From: Streptomyces sp. Act143
Lineage (GTDB): Bacteria; Actinomycetota; Actinomycetes; Streptomycetales; Streptomycetaceae
Length of the DNA: 64,000 nucleotides
Assembly: GCF_003143935.1 (NCBI RefSeq)
Contig: NZ_QFRX01000001.1
Coordinates: 4,196,228 to 4,260,227, forward strand
Direction of reading: 5' to 3'
Positions 56,905 through 64,000 of this stretch are shown piece after piece (the first letter of the stretch is position 1; each line of letters opens with the position of its first letter). Made by a program: the position numbers and the translations under genes. The notes under the pieces were generated by a model. It was not told the DNA's origin. It did not search any database and saw only the letters and a list, made by a program, of their open reading frames with translations.

Positions 56905-57135
56905 TCACAGGACCTTCGAGACCAGCCCGACCAGGAGCAGGACGGCGACGATCGCGAAGATCTTCCAATCGCCGGCCTGCGGCATTCGACCACCGCCGCC
57001 GCTGAGGATCGCCTCGTCCGGGTGCATTCCGTCATGCCGCCTCTGGCGGTGTTCGAAGCCGAAATCCTCAGCGCCACGGCGGAGAGTGAACGGGTGAGAC
57101 ACGAGATTGCAGTTCCCGCATTCGTACCGGTGCAT
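56905..57135 (-). CDS. small tail-anchored membrane protein with zinc site, 76 aa
   Basis: N-terminal YECGNCNLVSHPF (CxxC plus His), a basic middle (HRQRRHDGMHPD), and a single C-terminal membrane helix (WKIFAIVAVLLLVGLVSKVL). ATG at 57135 behind AGGGGG. Probably anchored with its head in the cytoplasm. Last gene of the membrane operon, beyond the terminator-like hairpin. Unknown. Confidence 0.55.
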   Translation of the reverse strand: MHRYECGNCNLVSHPFTLRRGAEDFGFEHRQRRHDGMHPDEAILSGGGGRMPQAGDWKIFAIVAVLLLVGLVSKVL

Positions 57136-57300
57136 CTGCGGCCCCCTGGACTGTGCTGCGTCTCGCCGCGCCCTCTGCTCGCGGCGTGTCACGAGCGTAG
57201 CGCGCTCCGTCACCACTCGGGAAGCCGTGTCCGTTTTGCCCGCTCCGCCCCCGCCGGTAGGGCCGGTAGGAAGGCGGTAGACCGGCCTACCAGTAGGGAC

Positions 57301-57334
57301 CCGCGGCCCCTCTCGGGTCGGGGAGGGGCCGCGG
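57301..57334 (-). terminator. hairpin after the 389-aa membrane protein
   Basis: 12-bp stem (57301-57312 with 57323-57334), about 60 nt past the stop. Confidence 0.65.
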
Positions 57335-57392
57335 ATCGTGGCGCTCCCCCGCGCGCCCGCCGCGCCGGCCGGGACGGCTGGCCCAGGCGTGC

Positions 57393-58562
57393 CTATTCTG
57401 CGGGGGTCCGGGCGGCCGGGATGTCGGCCGATTCCTGGGCGGGAATGTGGGCCGGAACTGGGCCGGAATCCTGGGTGGGATCCGGGGGCGAAATGGGGGT
57501 GCCGCTGGGGTCGAGAGACGGCACCAGGTGGGCGGGGATATTCGGCCTCCGGCCGAGGTCTTTCGTGAGGTCTTCCACGTGTACGCCGGGGACGTTTTTC
57601 TTGACCCACGTCTCGCCGGTTTCGGTGGTCTCCAGGACGCGGAAACTCATCTGGTCGCGGACGGTGATTCCGGCCATTCCGAGCAGCTCGATCATGCCCT
57701 TTCGGTCCATGCCGGGAAGGCCGCCGTTTTCCTGCTGTTCCGCGAGCAGGTCGTCGACTCGGGATCCCTTTCCCCGAATGCCTTTGACGTGCCCTTGGGC
57801 TGTTGCCGCGACGCGGTGTTCCACGAAAATGCGGAGGCGCTCCCGGGCGGCCTGCCAGCGGGCTTCCCTGGCTTCTTCGTCGCCTTCGGGTTCCGCCTCT
57901 TCGGCGGCTTCTTCCTCGTCTTCCTGGTCCTGCTCCCCCGCCGATTCGTCATGATCGTTTTCGGGACGGTTGAGTGCGTCGGCGGTCAGCGCGCCGAAGA
58001 ACCAGACGAGCACGGCGACCGCGGCGACGATGCCGCTGTAGGGCCGGAGCACCGCCACGAGGGCCTTGCCCACCCCCATCAGGGCGCCGACGCCGACCGC
58101 ACACACGAGGACGGCGAGCCCGGCCTGGTCGAGCCAGTTCGACTTCGCTGCCGCTGTCGGCACCTTGGTCGCCTTCTTCGTCTTCTTCTTGCCCTTGCCC
58201 TTGCTGCTGCCGCTCCTCGCGGCCTCGCTCTTGCCGTCCTTCCCGGCGTCGTCCTTGCCGGTGCCACTGCTGGCGGGCGGCTTCGCCGCGGGTGCGGACG
58301 TGACGGTCGCGCGCTTGAGCAGGGCGAGCAGGGCGCCGGGGATCCACAGCAGGATGATCCCCGTGCCGCGCAGCAGGCTCCAGCCGAGGGCGCGGGGCTC
58401 TACCAGGTCGAGGACCTGGCGGACGGCGCCGGCCAGCTGCTCGCGCGGGCTGAGCGGCGCCTCCTCCCACTCGTCCTCGGTCTCGCCCCCGGGCTCGTCC
58501 TCCAGCTCGACGTCCACGGGGTCCGGTTCGGGGAGCGGCGGCTTGTCCAGGCTGATGGTCAT
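57393..58562 (-). CDS. membrane protein with charged linker, 389 aa
   Basis: Acidic N-terminus, a first membrane segment (GTGIILLWIPGALLALL), a Lys/Ser/Gly linker (GKGKKKTKKATKV), two further segments (AGLAVLVCAVGVGALMGVGK, GIVAAVAVLVWFFGALTADA), an acidic coiled region (DQEDEEEAAEEAEPEGDEEA), and a C-terminal alpha/beta domain (MDRKGMIELLGMAGITVRDQ, VHVEDLTKDLG). Coupled by ATGA to the gene before. Proteins of this build occur in transfer operons of actinobacterial plasmids and integrative elements. Specific role unknown. Confidence 0.6.
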   Translation of the reverse strand: MTISLDKPPLPEPDPVDVELEDEPGGETEDEWEEAPLSPREQLAGAVRQVLDLVEPRALGWSLLRGTGIILLWIPGALLALLKRATVTSAPAAKPPASSGTGKDDAGKDGKSEAARSGSSKGKGKKKTKKATKVPTAAAKSNWLDQAGLAVLVCAVGVGALMGVGKALVAVLRPYSGIVAAVAVLVWFFGALTADALNRPENDHDESAGEQDQEDEEEAAEEAEPEGDEEAREARWQAARERLRIFVEHRVAATAQGHVKGIRGKGSRVDDLLAEQQENGGLPGMDRKGMIELLGMAGITVRDQMSFRVLETTETGETWVKKNVPGVHVEDLTKDLGRRPNIPAHLVPSLDPSGTPISPPDPTQDSGPVPAHIPAQESADIPAARTPAE

Positions 58563-59044
58563 CAGTGGCCCAGCCCTGTGACGATGCCGATGAGCATGTG
58601 GATGACGTTGACGAGGATTCCCCAGATGCCGCCCGCGCTGGCGTAGACGACGGAGGCCGCCAGGCCGATCACGGCGGGCGGGGTCGTCTTGCTCCCCCAC
58701 TTCCCGCCGAAGGCGATCATGGTGAGGACGACGGCGATGGCTCCGAGGCCGGGGTTGCCGAAGCCGTTGTCTCCGGACAGCAGGGCGGTCGGGACGGAGC
58801 CGATGCCCTTGGCGATGTCGGCCCAGGTGCCGCCGGCCGCCATCCACGCGGTGCCGGTGAAGATGCCCCACCAGGCGGCTTTCTTCTTGTTGTTGATGAC
58901 CAGCGGGCCCCAGTCGCTCCCCCGCAGGCCGAGGATCAGGCCGACGCCCGCGCACAGGGCGACCCCGGACGTGAGGACCGTTCCGAAGATCTGTCCGCCG
59001 GTGATGCCGGGAGCTTGGGCCGGGGCGGCGAGGTAGTCGAACAC
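58562..59044 (-). CDS. multi-pass membrane protein, 160 aa
   Basis: Three to four membrane segments (FGTVLTSGVALCAGVGLILG, AWWGIFTGTAWMAAGG, LGAIAVVLTMIAFGG, AVIGLAASVVYASAGGIWG) linked by short loops with NNKKK. GTG at 59044 behind AAAGG. Small size and helix spacing are like the channel or pilin-like subunits of conjugation operons, but no family is assigned. Confidence 0.6.
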   Translation of the reverse strand: MFDYLAAPAQAPGITGGQIFGTVLTSGVALCAGVGLILGLRGSDWGPLVINNKKKAAWWGIFTGTAWMAAGGTWADIAKGIGSVPTALLSGDNGFGNPGLGAIAVVLTMIAFGGKWGSKTTPPAVIGLAASVVYASAGGIWGILVNVIHMLIGIVTGLGH

Positions 59045-59054
59045 GACGTGCCTT

Positions 59055-59954
59055 TCAGGAAGTGGTGCCGGGGGCATAAAGCCCGGTAGCGAGGACGGCC
59101 GAGGCCAGGGGGATGCGCACGATCCAGCGGGCCGCCCAGTGCCAGTTGCGGGTGCGGCGGTCGATGAACCACCACAGGCCGCCGCACATGGAGCCCGCGG
59201 TGAGCAGGAGGCTCACGGCACTCGGGCCGAGCCCCCAGCGCTCACCGTTCGCGTTCAGCCAGTCGACGGGGACCGGGGCGAAGCGGCGGCCGATCTCGGC
59301 GGCGCCGACCGTGATGATGAGGCGGGAGACAGGCGGATGCGGAAGGACGTTCTTGACGGCTGGGAAGCCGGAGACCAGCCAGGCCCCATAGCCGCCGACG
59401 GCCGCGGTGAACAGGCTGAGCATGCCGACGGCGCCTTGCTCGGCGGCGGGCATGAACGCCTCCAGGAACGGGACCAGGCCGATGCCGTAGCCGACGGCGG
59501 CGGCCGTGCCGTTGAAGACGACCCACCTGGTGGTGCGGTCGTCGGCGGCACTGTCCGCGAGCTTGCGGACCCCGGTCCGCTTAGGGCCGCCGGTGGCGAC
59601 CTTGGCGACGGGCGGGCCCGGCGGCGTCGGTGGCGTCGCTGGGCGCGCAGGGTCGGGCTTGTGCTCCTGGGGCTGGTCGTCCTGCTCCTGGTGCTCGTCG
59701 TCGTCCTGGTCGTCGCTGTCGTGGCCGCTGTCGTCGTCCGGCTCGTTCGGGTCCGGGACGGCGGCAAGCGGGGGCCGGGCGACACGCCACCAGTCCGGCA
59801 CGCGGGGCTGTGACGGCGGCGTCGCCGGCGGCGGCACGGGCGACTGCTCGGGGATCTGCGGGCCGTCAGCCTCGCTGGGGTCGGCGTGGCCGACGGGGCG
59901 GACGCCGAGGCCGCCCATGATGCGCCGTGTCCAGCGCTCGTCTGCCGTGGTCAC
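59055..59954 (-). CDS. membrane protein with acidic N-terminal region, 299 aa
   Basis: Residues 1-140 are Pro/Asp/Glu-rich and disordered (DDDSGHDSDDQDDDEHQEQ). The C-terminal half has four hydrophobic segments (FNGTAAAVGYGIGLVPFLEA, GMLSLFTAAVGGYGAWLVSG, PSAVSLLLTAGSMCGGLWW, IPLASAVLATGLYA). GTG at 59954 overlaps the preceding stop. Part of the membrane operon. Unknown. Confidence 0.6.
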   Translation of the reverse strand: MTTADERWTRRIMGGLGVRPVGHADPSEADGPQIPEQSPVPPPATPPSQPRVPDWWRVARPPLAAVPDPNEPDDDSGHDSDDQDDDEHQEQDDQPQEHKPDPARPATPPTPPGPPVAKVATGGPKRTGVRKLADSAADDRTTRWVVFNGTAAAVGYGIGLVPFLEAFMPAAEQGAVGMLSLFTAAVGGYGAWLVSGFPAVKNVLPHPPVSRLIITVGAAEIGRRFAPVPVDWLNANGERWGLGPSAVSLLLTAGSMCGGLWWFIDRRTRNWHWAARWIVRIPLASAVLATGLYAPGTTS

Positions 59955-60211
59955 CGGGCACCTCCCACGAGCACGTGAAGGACGGGGAGCGCGAAGGGAA
60001 GGCCCACAACGACGACCGCGGCGCCCAGCGCGCCCCGGGCCAGGGCGTAGTCCAGCGCGTTCTTCGTCGACCGCAGCTGCAGGACGACCATGCAGACCAG
60101 ACCGACGGTGGCGACGTTCAGCAGGAAGGTGTGCAGCAGCCCCGGAGGCGCCGCCGAGAGGCCCAGGCACAGGAAGACCAGGTAGACGGCGATCAGAACG
60201 ATGCGGGTCAC
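59951..60211 (-). CDS. three-helix membrane protein, 86 aa
   Basis: Almost wholly hydrophobic: IVLIAVYLVFLCLGLSA, LLNVATVGLVCMVVLQL, GALGAAVVVVGLPFALPVLH. GTG at 60211 overlapping the preceding stop (GTGA). Unknown component of the membrane operon. Confidence 0.6.
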   Translation of the reverse strand: MTRIVLIAVYLVFLCLGLSAAPPGLLHTFLLNVATVGLVCMVVLQLRSTKNALDYALARGALGAAVVVVGLPFALPVLHVLVGGAR

Positions 60212-60429
60212 TTCGTGGTCTCCTCGTCTCCGTAGCCTCCGCTGATCACGCGGGCCATCGCCTCGAAGGCGTCCAGCGCCCGCGGGTCGAAGCGCCCGCA
60301 TCGGGCCTGGATGTCCTGGCCCAGCTGGTCGTAGAGGTGGACAGCGGTGCGGCTCCTGCCCTGCTCTGCCGCCTGTGCGGCGGCTGCCATCCGGCGCTCG
60401 ATCTCCTGGTCCGTCAGGGACTCGCTCAT
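60208..60429 (-). CDS. helical hypothetical protein, 73 aa
   Basis: DQEIERRMAAAAQAAEQGRS, YDQLGQDIQARCGRFDP, LDAFEAMARVISGGYGDEET. Soluble and helical. ATG at 60429, overlapping neighbours on both sides by 4 nt. Unknown. Confidence 0.55.
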   Translation of the reverse strand: MSESLTDQEIERRMAAAAQAAEQGRSRTAVHLYDQLGQDIQARCGRFDPRALDAFEAMARVISGGYGDEETTK

Positions 60430-60794
60430 GACGTCGTCGCCTCCTCGCGGTCGGCAGGGTCGGGGCAGACGGGGCAGGCGGCGATCAGGTGCCGCAGGTG
60501 CACGCCGCGGTGGTCGACGGTGAACTCGTTCTCCCGGACCGCGACGCGCACGAGGGCGATGCCGGCGGCGACGTGGGGGCAGCGGTCGGCGAGCCGGTAC
60601 CAGATGGCGACCAGCGACCTCACGTCCCACCACTGGCGGCGCACCCACTTGCGGGTGGGCTCGCCAGTGGCGGCCGGGGTGCTGCCGTAGGAGTACCAGC
60701 CGTCGGCCTTGGGGCAGATCCAGCGTTCGATCAGGACGGCGGGCTTCAAGTCGGGGACGCCCGGCAGAGGGCGCGGGAACGAAGTGGCGGTCAC
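60426..60794 (-). CDS. hypothetical protein with His/Cys sites, 122 aa
   Basis: ICPKADGWYSYGSTPAATGE, WVRRQWWDVRSLVAIWYRLA, DRCPHVAAGIALVRVAVREN, GVHLRHLIAACPVCPD. Possible zinc site. I choose GTG at 60794, eight bases after AGGTG. An ATG at 60806 sits only two bases from it. Confidence 0.55.
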   Translation of the reverse strand: MTATSFPRPLPGVPDLKPAVLIERWICPKADGWYSYGSTPAATGEPTRKWVRRQWWDVRSLVAIWYRLADRCPHVAAGIALVRVAVRENEFTVDHRGVHLRHLIAACPVCPDPADREEATTS

Positions 60795-60807
60795 GGTTGC
60801 ATTCACC

Positions 60808-61020
60808 TCAGTGCGCGTAGGTCGTGATGAGCCAGGTCGCGGCCGACGTCGCGCCGAGGGTGGCGGCGGGCCGCAGGTGGCTGTGGGCGAGGGCGATGAC
60901 GGCGAAGACCAGGCCGACGCCGTCCGTCACGAGGGCGGCGGCGGGGCTCGTCAGGCCGAGCAGGGCGGCCGCGTGGTACGCCTCGGCCAGGTCACGCAGG
61001 CCGATGTCGGGCGCGCTCAC
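60808..61020 (-). CDS. small membrane protein, 70 aa
   Basis: Two hydrophobic segments (AAALVTDGVGLVFAVIALAH and AATLGATSAATWLITTYA). GTG at 61020 overlapping the NERD-gene stop. Unknown. Confidence 0.55.
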   Translation of the reverse strand: MSAPDIGLRDLAEAYHAAALLGLTSPAAALVTDGVGLVFAVIALAHSHLRPAATLGATSAATWLITTYAH

Positions 61021-61712
61021 GAGGACCTCCGGGCTGTGTAGGGCGGCAGCAGTCGGGCCGCGATGTCGAGGAAGTTGTGGGGCCGCTGGCGCGGCAGCCG
61101 TTCGGCGTCGATGCGGCGCAAGGCAACGCACGCCTGGTCGGCGGGGATGATGCGGACGCCGTTCAGCCGGTGCTCGCGGCCGTCTGCGAGGCGGCCGACG
61201 ATGATGGCGACGGCCACCGGCTGGACGCTCAGGAGGCTGCGGACGGCGCGGGCGCCCTTCCGTAGACCCTCCAGGCGGTCGGTGACGTCCTTGGTGCCGT
61301 GCCAGAGCCGGCCGCCGTTGACGGCCACCGGCCAGCGGGCGGACATCTTCTTGGGGTCGAGGACGTAGACGTGGCCGCGCGGGCTGAGGGCGAGGCCGTC
61401 GATGTTGGTCGTTCCGGTCGGGAGCTGCCGGTCCCACAGGAACCGCCACCCGTCCTCGACGAGCTCGGCGAGGAGCCCGGCGACCTCCTGCTCTCCCCTG
61501 CCGCCCGCCTCGTAGCGGTCGGCGAGCCGGGCCGCCCGGGTGGCGATGCCCAGGGCGGTCGCGACACGGACCAGCGGGGTGCGCAGCTCCTGGGCATGGG
61601 CCAGCGCCGAGGCGCCGGGCGTGCCGGGCTTCGGGCGCCGTCCGGGCTGACCCAGACGGTTCCAGACCCAGATCGCACCGCCGATGGCGGCCGCGGTCAG
61701 CAGGAGGGACAT
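61017..61712 (-). CDS. membrane-anchored NERD-domain protein, 231 aa
   Basis: N-terminal membrane helix (LLLTAAAIGGAIWVWNRLG), then a NERD nuclease-related domain: GGRGEQEVAGLLAEL, TTNIDGLALSPRGHVYVLDP with the following Lys pair, and DRLEGLRKGARAVRSLLSV. The usual E-x-K is D-P-K here, so nuclease activity is uncertain. Signal-anchored NERD proteins are frequent on Streptomyces plasmids and transfer elements. ATG at 61712 overlaps the stop of a 22-codon frame. Confidence 0.7.
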   Translation of the reverse strand: MSLLLTAAAIGGAIWVWNRLGQPGRRPKPGTPGASALAHAQELRTPLVRVATALGIATRAARLADRYEAGGRGEQEVAGLLAELVEDGWRFLWDRQLPTGTTNIDGLALSPRGHVYVLDPKKMSARWPVAVNGGRLWHGTKDVTDRLEGLRKGARAVRSLLSVQPVAVAIIVGRLADGREHRLNGVRIIPADQACVALRRIDAERLPRQRPHNFLDIAARLLPPYTARRSS

Positions 61713-61780
61713 CAGGCGGCTTCCTTGCGTAGGAGCTGGACGAAGGCGGAGCGGGAGCGGGTGAAGGTGAGGCCGGTCAC
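61712..61780 (-). CDS. possible 22-aa coupled peptide
   Basis: GTG at 61780 opens MTGLTFTRSRSAFVQLLRKE and stops in TGATG overlapping the NERD start. A basic amphipathic peptide. It may act only as a coupling leader. Confidence 0.3.
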   Translation of the reverse strand: MTGLTFTRSRSAFVQLLRKEAA

Positions 61781-61815
61781 GACGTGACCGGCCTCGACTT
61801 CTCAGGGGCGTCTGG

Positions 61816-61962
61816 TCACCAGGCGTCCCAGAACACGAGGGAGACGATCAGGGCGAGCACGGCCGCCCAGCGGCCCAGGAACGCCAGGTCGTCGGGCTTG
61901 CCGCGCACGCCCCAATACAGGCCGACGGCGCCGGTGAGCTGGAGTGCGTAGATCAGCGGCAT
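61816..61962 (-). CDS. two-helix membrane peptide, 48 aa
   Basis: MPLIYALQLTGAVGLYWGVR followed by LGRWAAVLALIVSLVFWDAW. Two membrane segments joined by a charged turn. ATG at 61962 overlaps the stop of the 392-aa gene (TAATG), so it is coupled. Too short for most gene finders but well supported by coupling and composition. Confidence 0.55.
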   Translation of the reverse strand: MPLIYALQLTGAVGLYWGVRGKPDDLAFLGRWAAVLALIVSLVFWDAW

Positions 61963-63140
61963 TACGCGGTCTTCCTCCGCTTCTTCATCTCCTTGCGGCG
62001 GTAGGTCGCGACGGTCTCGGCGAGCTTCGCCCGGTCGCCGTGGACCTGGCGGACGTGCTCGACGAGGTCCTCGTCGGCCATGTCCTCGTCCTTGTCGAGG
62101 GCGGCGCGGACCGTGGCCGCGATCGACGTGCCGAGCTGCGCGACCGGCGGGACCGGCGGGACCGACGGAGCGGCCTGCCCGGCGGGCTGGGCCTGCGGTG
62201 CGGGCGTCGGGGCCGGCGCAGGGCTGGGAGCCAGGGCCGGGCTCGGCGCCGGTACCGGGGCCGGGGCCGGGGCCGGCGCAGCCGCCTGGGCCGGTGCCGA
62301 GGTGCCCGTGCCGGGAGGAACCGGAGGAACCGGCGGAGCAGACTGCGCGACCGGCGCCGGGGCGGGCTGCTGCACCGGCGCGGACGGATGTCCGGACGCA
62401 TCCGGACGCTGTCCGGACGGCAACGGCTGAGCCTGGCCCGCCGCCTGCACCGCGGCCTGAGCGGCAGCGAACTCGTCCTCACCGAACACGAGCGCCGCAT
62501 ACGCCTGACGGCCACCGATCCGCTGCTTGAAGCCGAGCAGCGCCTCCGCCGCCGCGGTGTCCTCCATCTTCCGCTGGAGCCACATCGCGATCGGGCGGCG
62601 CAGCTTGACCTGCCGAACCCGGAACACCACCCACCACGAGCCCTTCGCCATCAGCGACACCGCGCCGCCGACGATGCCCGCGGCCTGCTCGTGCTCGTGG
62701 AAACCCTCCACGACCACCGCGGCGACCACGCACAGCACCGCGAACCATCCGGCCTTCTTCATCGGCTCGGCACGGTCCGGCTGACCCCGCAGCAGGTGCT
62801 CGGCCACCAGGCAGACGATCCACAGCAGCTCGAACAGCGAGGCCGCCGCAATGGCGATCGCGGTGGAAGCGACGACCAGGCCGAGGAGGCGGCTGATGCT
62901 GGCGGTCGACCAGACGGCAGCGACCGCCGTCATCCCGAGCGCCACGGCCATCAGGAACCGCATCAGAACGACGTCCCAGTCCCTCGGCGGAACCGGCACG
63001 TCGACGTCGTACTCCTCCTCGTCCATCACCTCCTCCCCGAACACCTGGGAAGGCACCTGGCGCGTACGCGTCTCCGTGCGGTAGCGGACGCCGGGCACGC
63101 GCGGCTGCGGCTGCTGCTGCGGGTCGAAGCTGTCGGTCAT
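61962..63140 (-). CDS. membrane protein with Pro/Ala-rich tail, 392 aa
   Basis: N-terminal cytoplasmic stretch ending EEYDVDVPVPPRDWDVVLM. Four to five membrane segments follow (RFLMAVALGMTAVAAVW, LLGLVVASTAIAIAAASLFE, WFAVLCVVAAVVVEGF, AGIVGGAVSLMAKGSWWVVF), then a soluble helical region, a 100-residue Pro/Ala repeat and a basic C-terminus (EMKKRRKTA). Spread- or transfer-associated membrane proteins of Streptomyces plasmids have this general build. No firm family. First membrane gene of the operon seen here. Confidence 0.6.
   Translation of the reverse strand: MTDSFDPQQQPQPRVPGVRYRTETRTRQVPSQVFGEEVMDEEEYDVDVPVPPRDWDVVLMRFLMAVALGMTAVAAVWSTASISRLLGLVVASTAIAIAAASLFELLWIVCLVAEHLLRGQPDRAEPMKKAGWFAVLCVVAAVVVEGFHEHEQAAGIVGGAVSLMAKGSWWVVFRVRQVKLRRPIAMWLQRKMEDTAAAEALLGFKQRIGGRQAYAALVFGEDEFAAAQAAVQAAGQAQPLPSGQRPDASGHPSAPVQQPAPAPVAQSAPPVPPVPPGTGTSAPAQAAAPAPAPAPVPAPSPALAPSPAPAPTPAPQAQPAGQAAPSVPPVPPVAQLGTSIAATVRAALDKDEDMADEDLVEHVRQVHGDRAKLAETVATYRRKEMKKRRKTA
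62391..62417. repeat. three TCCGGACG motifs within a coding linker
   Basis: TCCGGA at 62391, 62401 and 62412 in the Pro/Ala linker of the 392-aa membrane protein (GQRPDASGHPSAP). Same motif as in the 13.4 kb and 50 kb clusters. Confidence 0.6.
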
Positions 63141-63176
63141 GTCTGGCGTCCTCCGAGCTGTGTCATCACCGGGTGC

Positions 63177-63211
63177 GGCCCGGCCTCCACCGCACAGGCG
63201 AAGGCCGGGCC
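63177..63211 (-). terminator. hairpin after the 56-aa basic gene
   Basis: 10-bp stem GGCCCGGCCT/AGGCCGGGCC, 5 nt past the stop and before the 392-aa gene. Confidence 0.55.
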
Positions 63212-63215
63212 GGGA

Positions 63216-63386
63216 TCAATCGCCGCCCTTGCGCTTCGGGAAGCGGATGAGCGCCCTCTCCCCGAACCGAGCGACCTCGTACCTGTGCCGCCGAGCCCGC
63301 TCCTTGCTGGCAGCGGCCTCCTTCACGGCCTTCTTCTTGGCCTTCTCGATGTCCTTCGTGGACGGCGGCCAGTGCTTCGGACTCAC
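63216..63386 (-). CDS. small basic protein, 56 aa
   Basis: Strongly basic (KDIEKAKKKAVKEAAASKER, ARRHRYEVARFGERALIRFP), likely nucleic-acid binding. GTG at 63386 overlaps the previous stop (GTGA). Found by coupling. Unknown family. Confidence 0.55.
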   Translation of the reverse strand: MSPKHWPPSTKDIEKAKKKAVKEAAASKERARRHRYEVARFGERALIRFPKRKGGD

Positions 63387-63619
63387 TGCGCCACCCCCTC
63401 ACGCAAACGGGCCGCATACGCGCGCCACGTCTCGCGGGGCTCCGGGGTGAGGATCAGCGGGATCATCCCCGCGAGCACCGTCTGGTCAGCGCCCTGCGTC
63501 ACGGACTCCGCGACGTCCAGGACGACCGACATGGTGGCGACACCACTGGGGTCATCCCGCTCGATTCGGTCGGCCAGCGCCAACACCGCGACCGCGACCG
63601 GGTCACGCGGCTCGCTCAT
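63383..63619 (-). CDS. hypothetical protein, 78 aa
   Basis: VAVAVLALADRIERDDPSGV, TMSVVLDVAESVTQGADQTV, RETWRAYAARLREGV. Helical. ATG at 63619 overlaps the previous stop. Unknown. Confidence 0.5.
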   Translation of the reverse strand: MSEPRDPVAVAVLALADRIERDDPSGVATMSVVLDVAESVTQGADQTVLAGMIPLILTPEPRETWRAYAARLREGVAQ

Positions 63620-63795
63620 CGGCCACTCACCAACCCGCGCTGCACAGCCGCCTCAGCCGCCCGCAGCGCATCGACCTGCGACGGCGTGCGATCCTCACTG
63701 CCCGGACGAGAGTTCCGGTCCTCCTGGCACGCCTCAACCGTCGCCGGCGGCGTAGCCACACGGTTCGGCGTCTTCGTGTCGATCCGCCTGGTCAC
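63616..63795 (-). CDS. hypothetical protein, 59 aa
   Basis: GTG at 63795 gives MTRRIDTKTPNRVATPPATV and ends VQRGLVSGR. Flanked on both sides by 4-nt GTGA/ATGA overlaps, which is the main support. Unknown. Confidence 0.45.
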   Translation of the reverse strand: MTRRIDTKTPNRVATPPATVEACQEDRNSRPGSEDRTPSQVDALRAAEAAVQRGLVSGR

Positions 63796-63929
63796 CGGCG
63801 ACCACCCGCCTGAGCGGCAGCGGCACCGCCCGCACGAGCCAGCCCATTGCCGAGCTTCCCGTCCGCGCGCTTCTGCTCGCCGTTCCGGTACGCCTCCCGA
63901 GCCTTCTCCTGCTCCGACGGCGCGCTCAC
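63792..63929 (-). CDS. small basic protein, 45 aa
   Basis: GTG at 63929 gives MSAPSEQEKAREAYRNGEQK followed by an Ala/Gly-rich end. GTGA overlap at both ends of the frame. Unknown. Confidence 0.45.
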   Translation of the reverse strand: MSAPSEQEKAREAYRNGEQKRADGKLGNGLARAGGAAAAQAGGRR

Positions 63930-64000
63930 CGGCCCACCGCCTCGGTCAGCCCGGGGATGAGGTGCCGGTTGTCGCCCGACCAGTCGTAGCCGAGAGCCCT
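63926..64000 (-). CDS. 3' end of an upstream gene (partial)
   Basis: Only the last 24 codons lie in the window (ALGYDWSGDNRHLIPGLTEA, VGR). Stop at 63926 overlaps the 45-aa gene start. Too little to assign. Confidence 0.4.
   Translation of the reverse strand, partial: RALGYDWSGDNRHLIPGLTEAVGR

Overview
The window is about 70% G+C, uses GTG and ATG starts with GGAGG-type ribosome binding sites, and packs genes with many 4-nt GTGA/ATGA stop-start overlaps. Together with the family content this points to an actinobacterial phage or phage-plasmid, most likely of a Streptomyces-type host. No integrase, replication initiator, tape-measure gene or ParA is visible, and both ends run into further sequence.

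Region 1 (1-28.2 kb, mostly minus strand) is the virion assembly block, read from right to left: a DNA-modification-like gene and a ParB-like gene, small and large terminase, portal, a very large MuF/capsid-protease polyprotein that carries an ADP-ribosyltransferase-like insertion, the major capsid protein, and then two giant paralogous repeat proteins (998 and 1540 aa) with about 20 copies of a cysteine-ended repeat plus calcium-loop motifs. Several morons interrupt the block: an XRE-type regulator with its own operator, a small membrane protein, an ATP-dependent DNA ligase, a two-helix membrane protein and a strongly structured non-coding stretch near 20.8-20.95 kb.

Region 2 (28.2-29.3 kb) has no convincing protein gene. 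It holds a cluster of short direct and inverted repeats (candidate origin or centromere), a tRNA-Arg-like gene on the minus strand and a strong terminator.

Region 3 (29.3-56.1 kb, all minus strand) is an accessory array of about 35 genes arranged in roughly 19 transcription units. Nearly every unit starts with the same approximately 49-bp element: a promoter TTGACC-N17-GAGGTT that in many copies lies inside a concentric dyad (TTGACC...GGGATAAC-CTC-GTTATCCC...GGTCAA). A conserved 22-23 nt block joins the element to the stop codon of the preceding gene, and one of two leader types follows it. Contents include ParB and ParB-HTH paralogues, C5 and N6-adenine type DNA methyltransferases, DUF3560 proteins, AAA-less ComM-like proteins, a free-standing degenerate intein (Hint) protein, a PP2C phosphatase, SWIM and zinc-ribbon proteins and many unknowns. 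This looks like a modular cassette array under common control. A divergent plus-strand gene at 56231 encodes a protein with two tandem helix-turn-helix-like repeats and is a candidate regulator.

Region 4 (56.9-64 kb, minus strand) is an overlapping operon of membrane proteins, a NERD-domain protein and small charged proteins, resembling the transfer or maintenance operons of actinobacterial plasmids. Virion genes and a plasmid-like membrane operon on one molecule suggest a phage-plasmid (pZL12 of Streptomyces is the known precedent). This is an inference, not something shown by the sequence alone.
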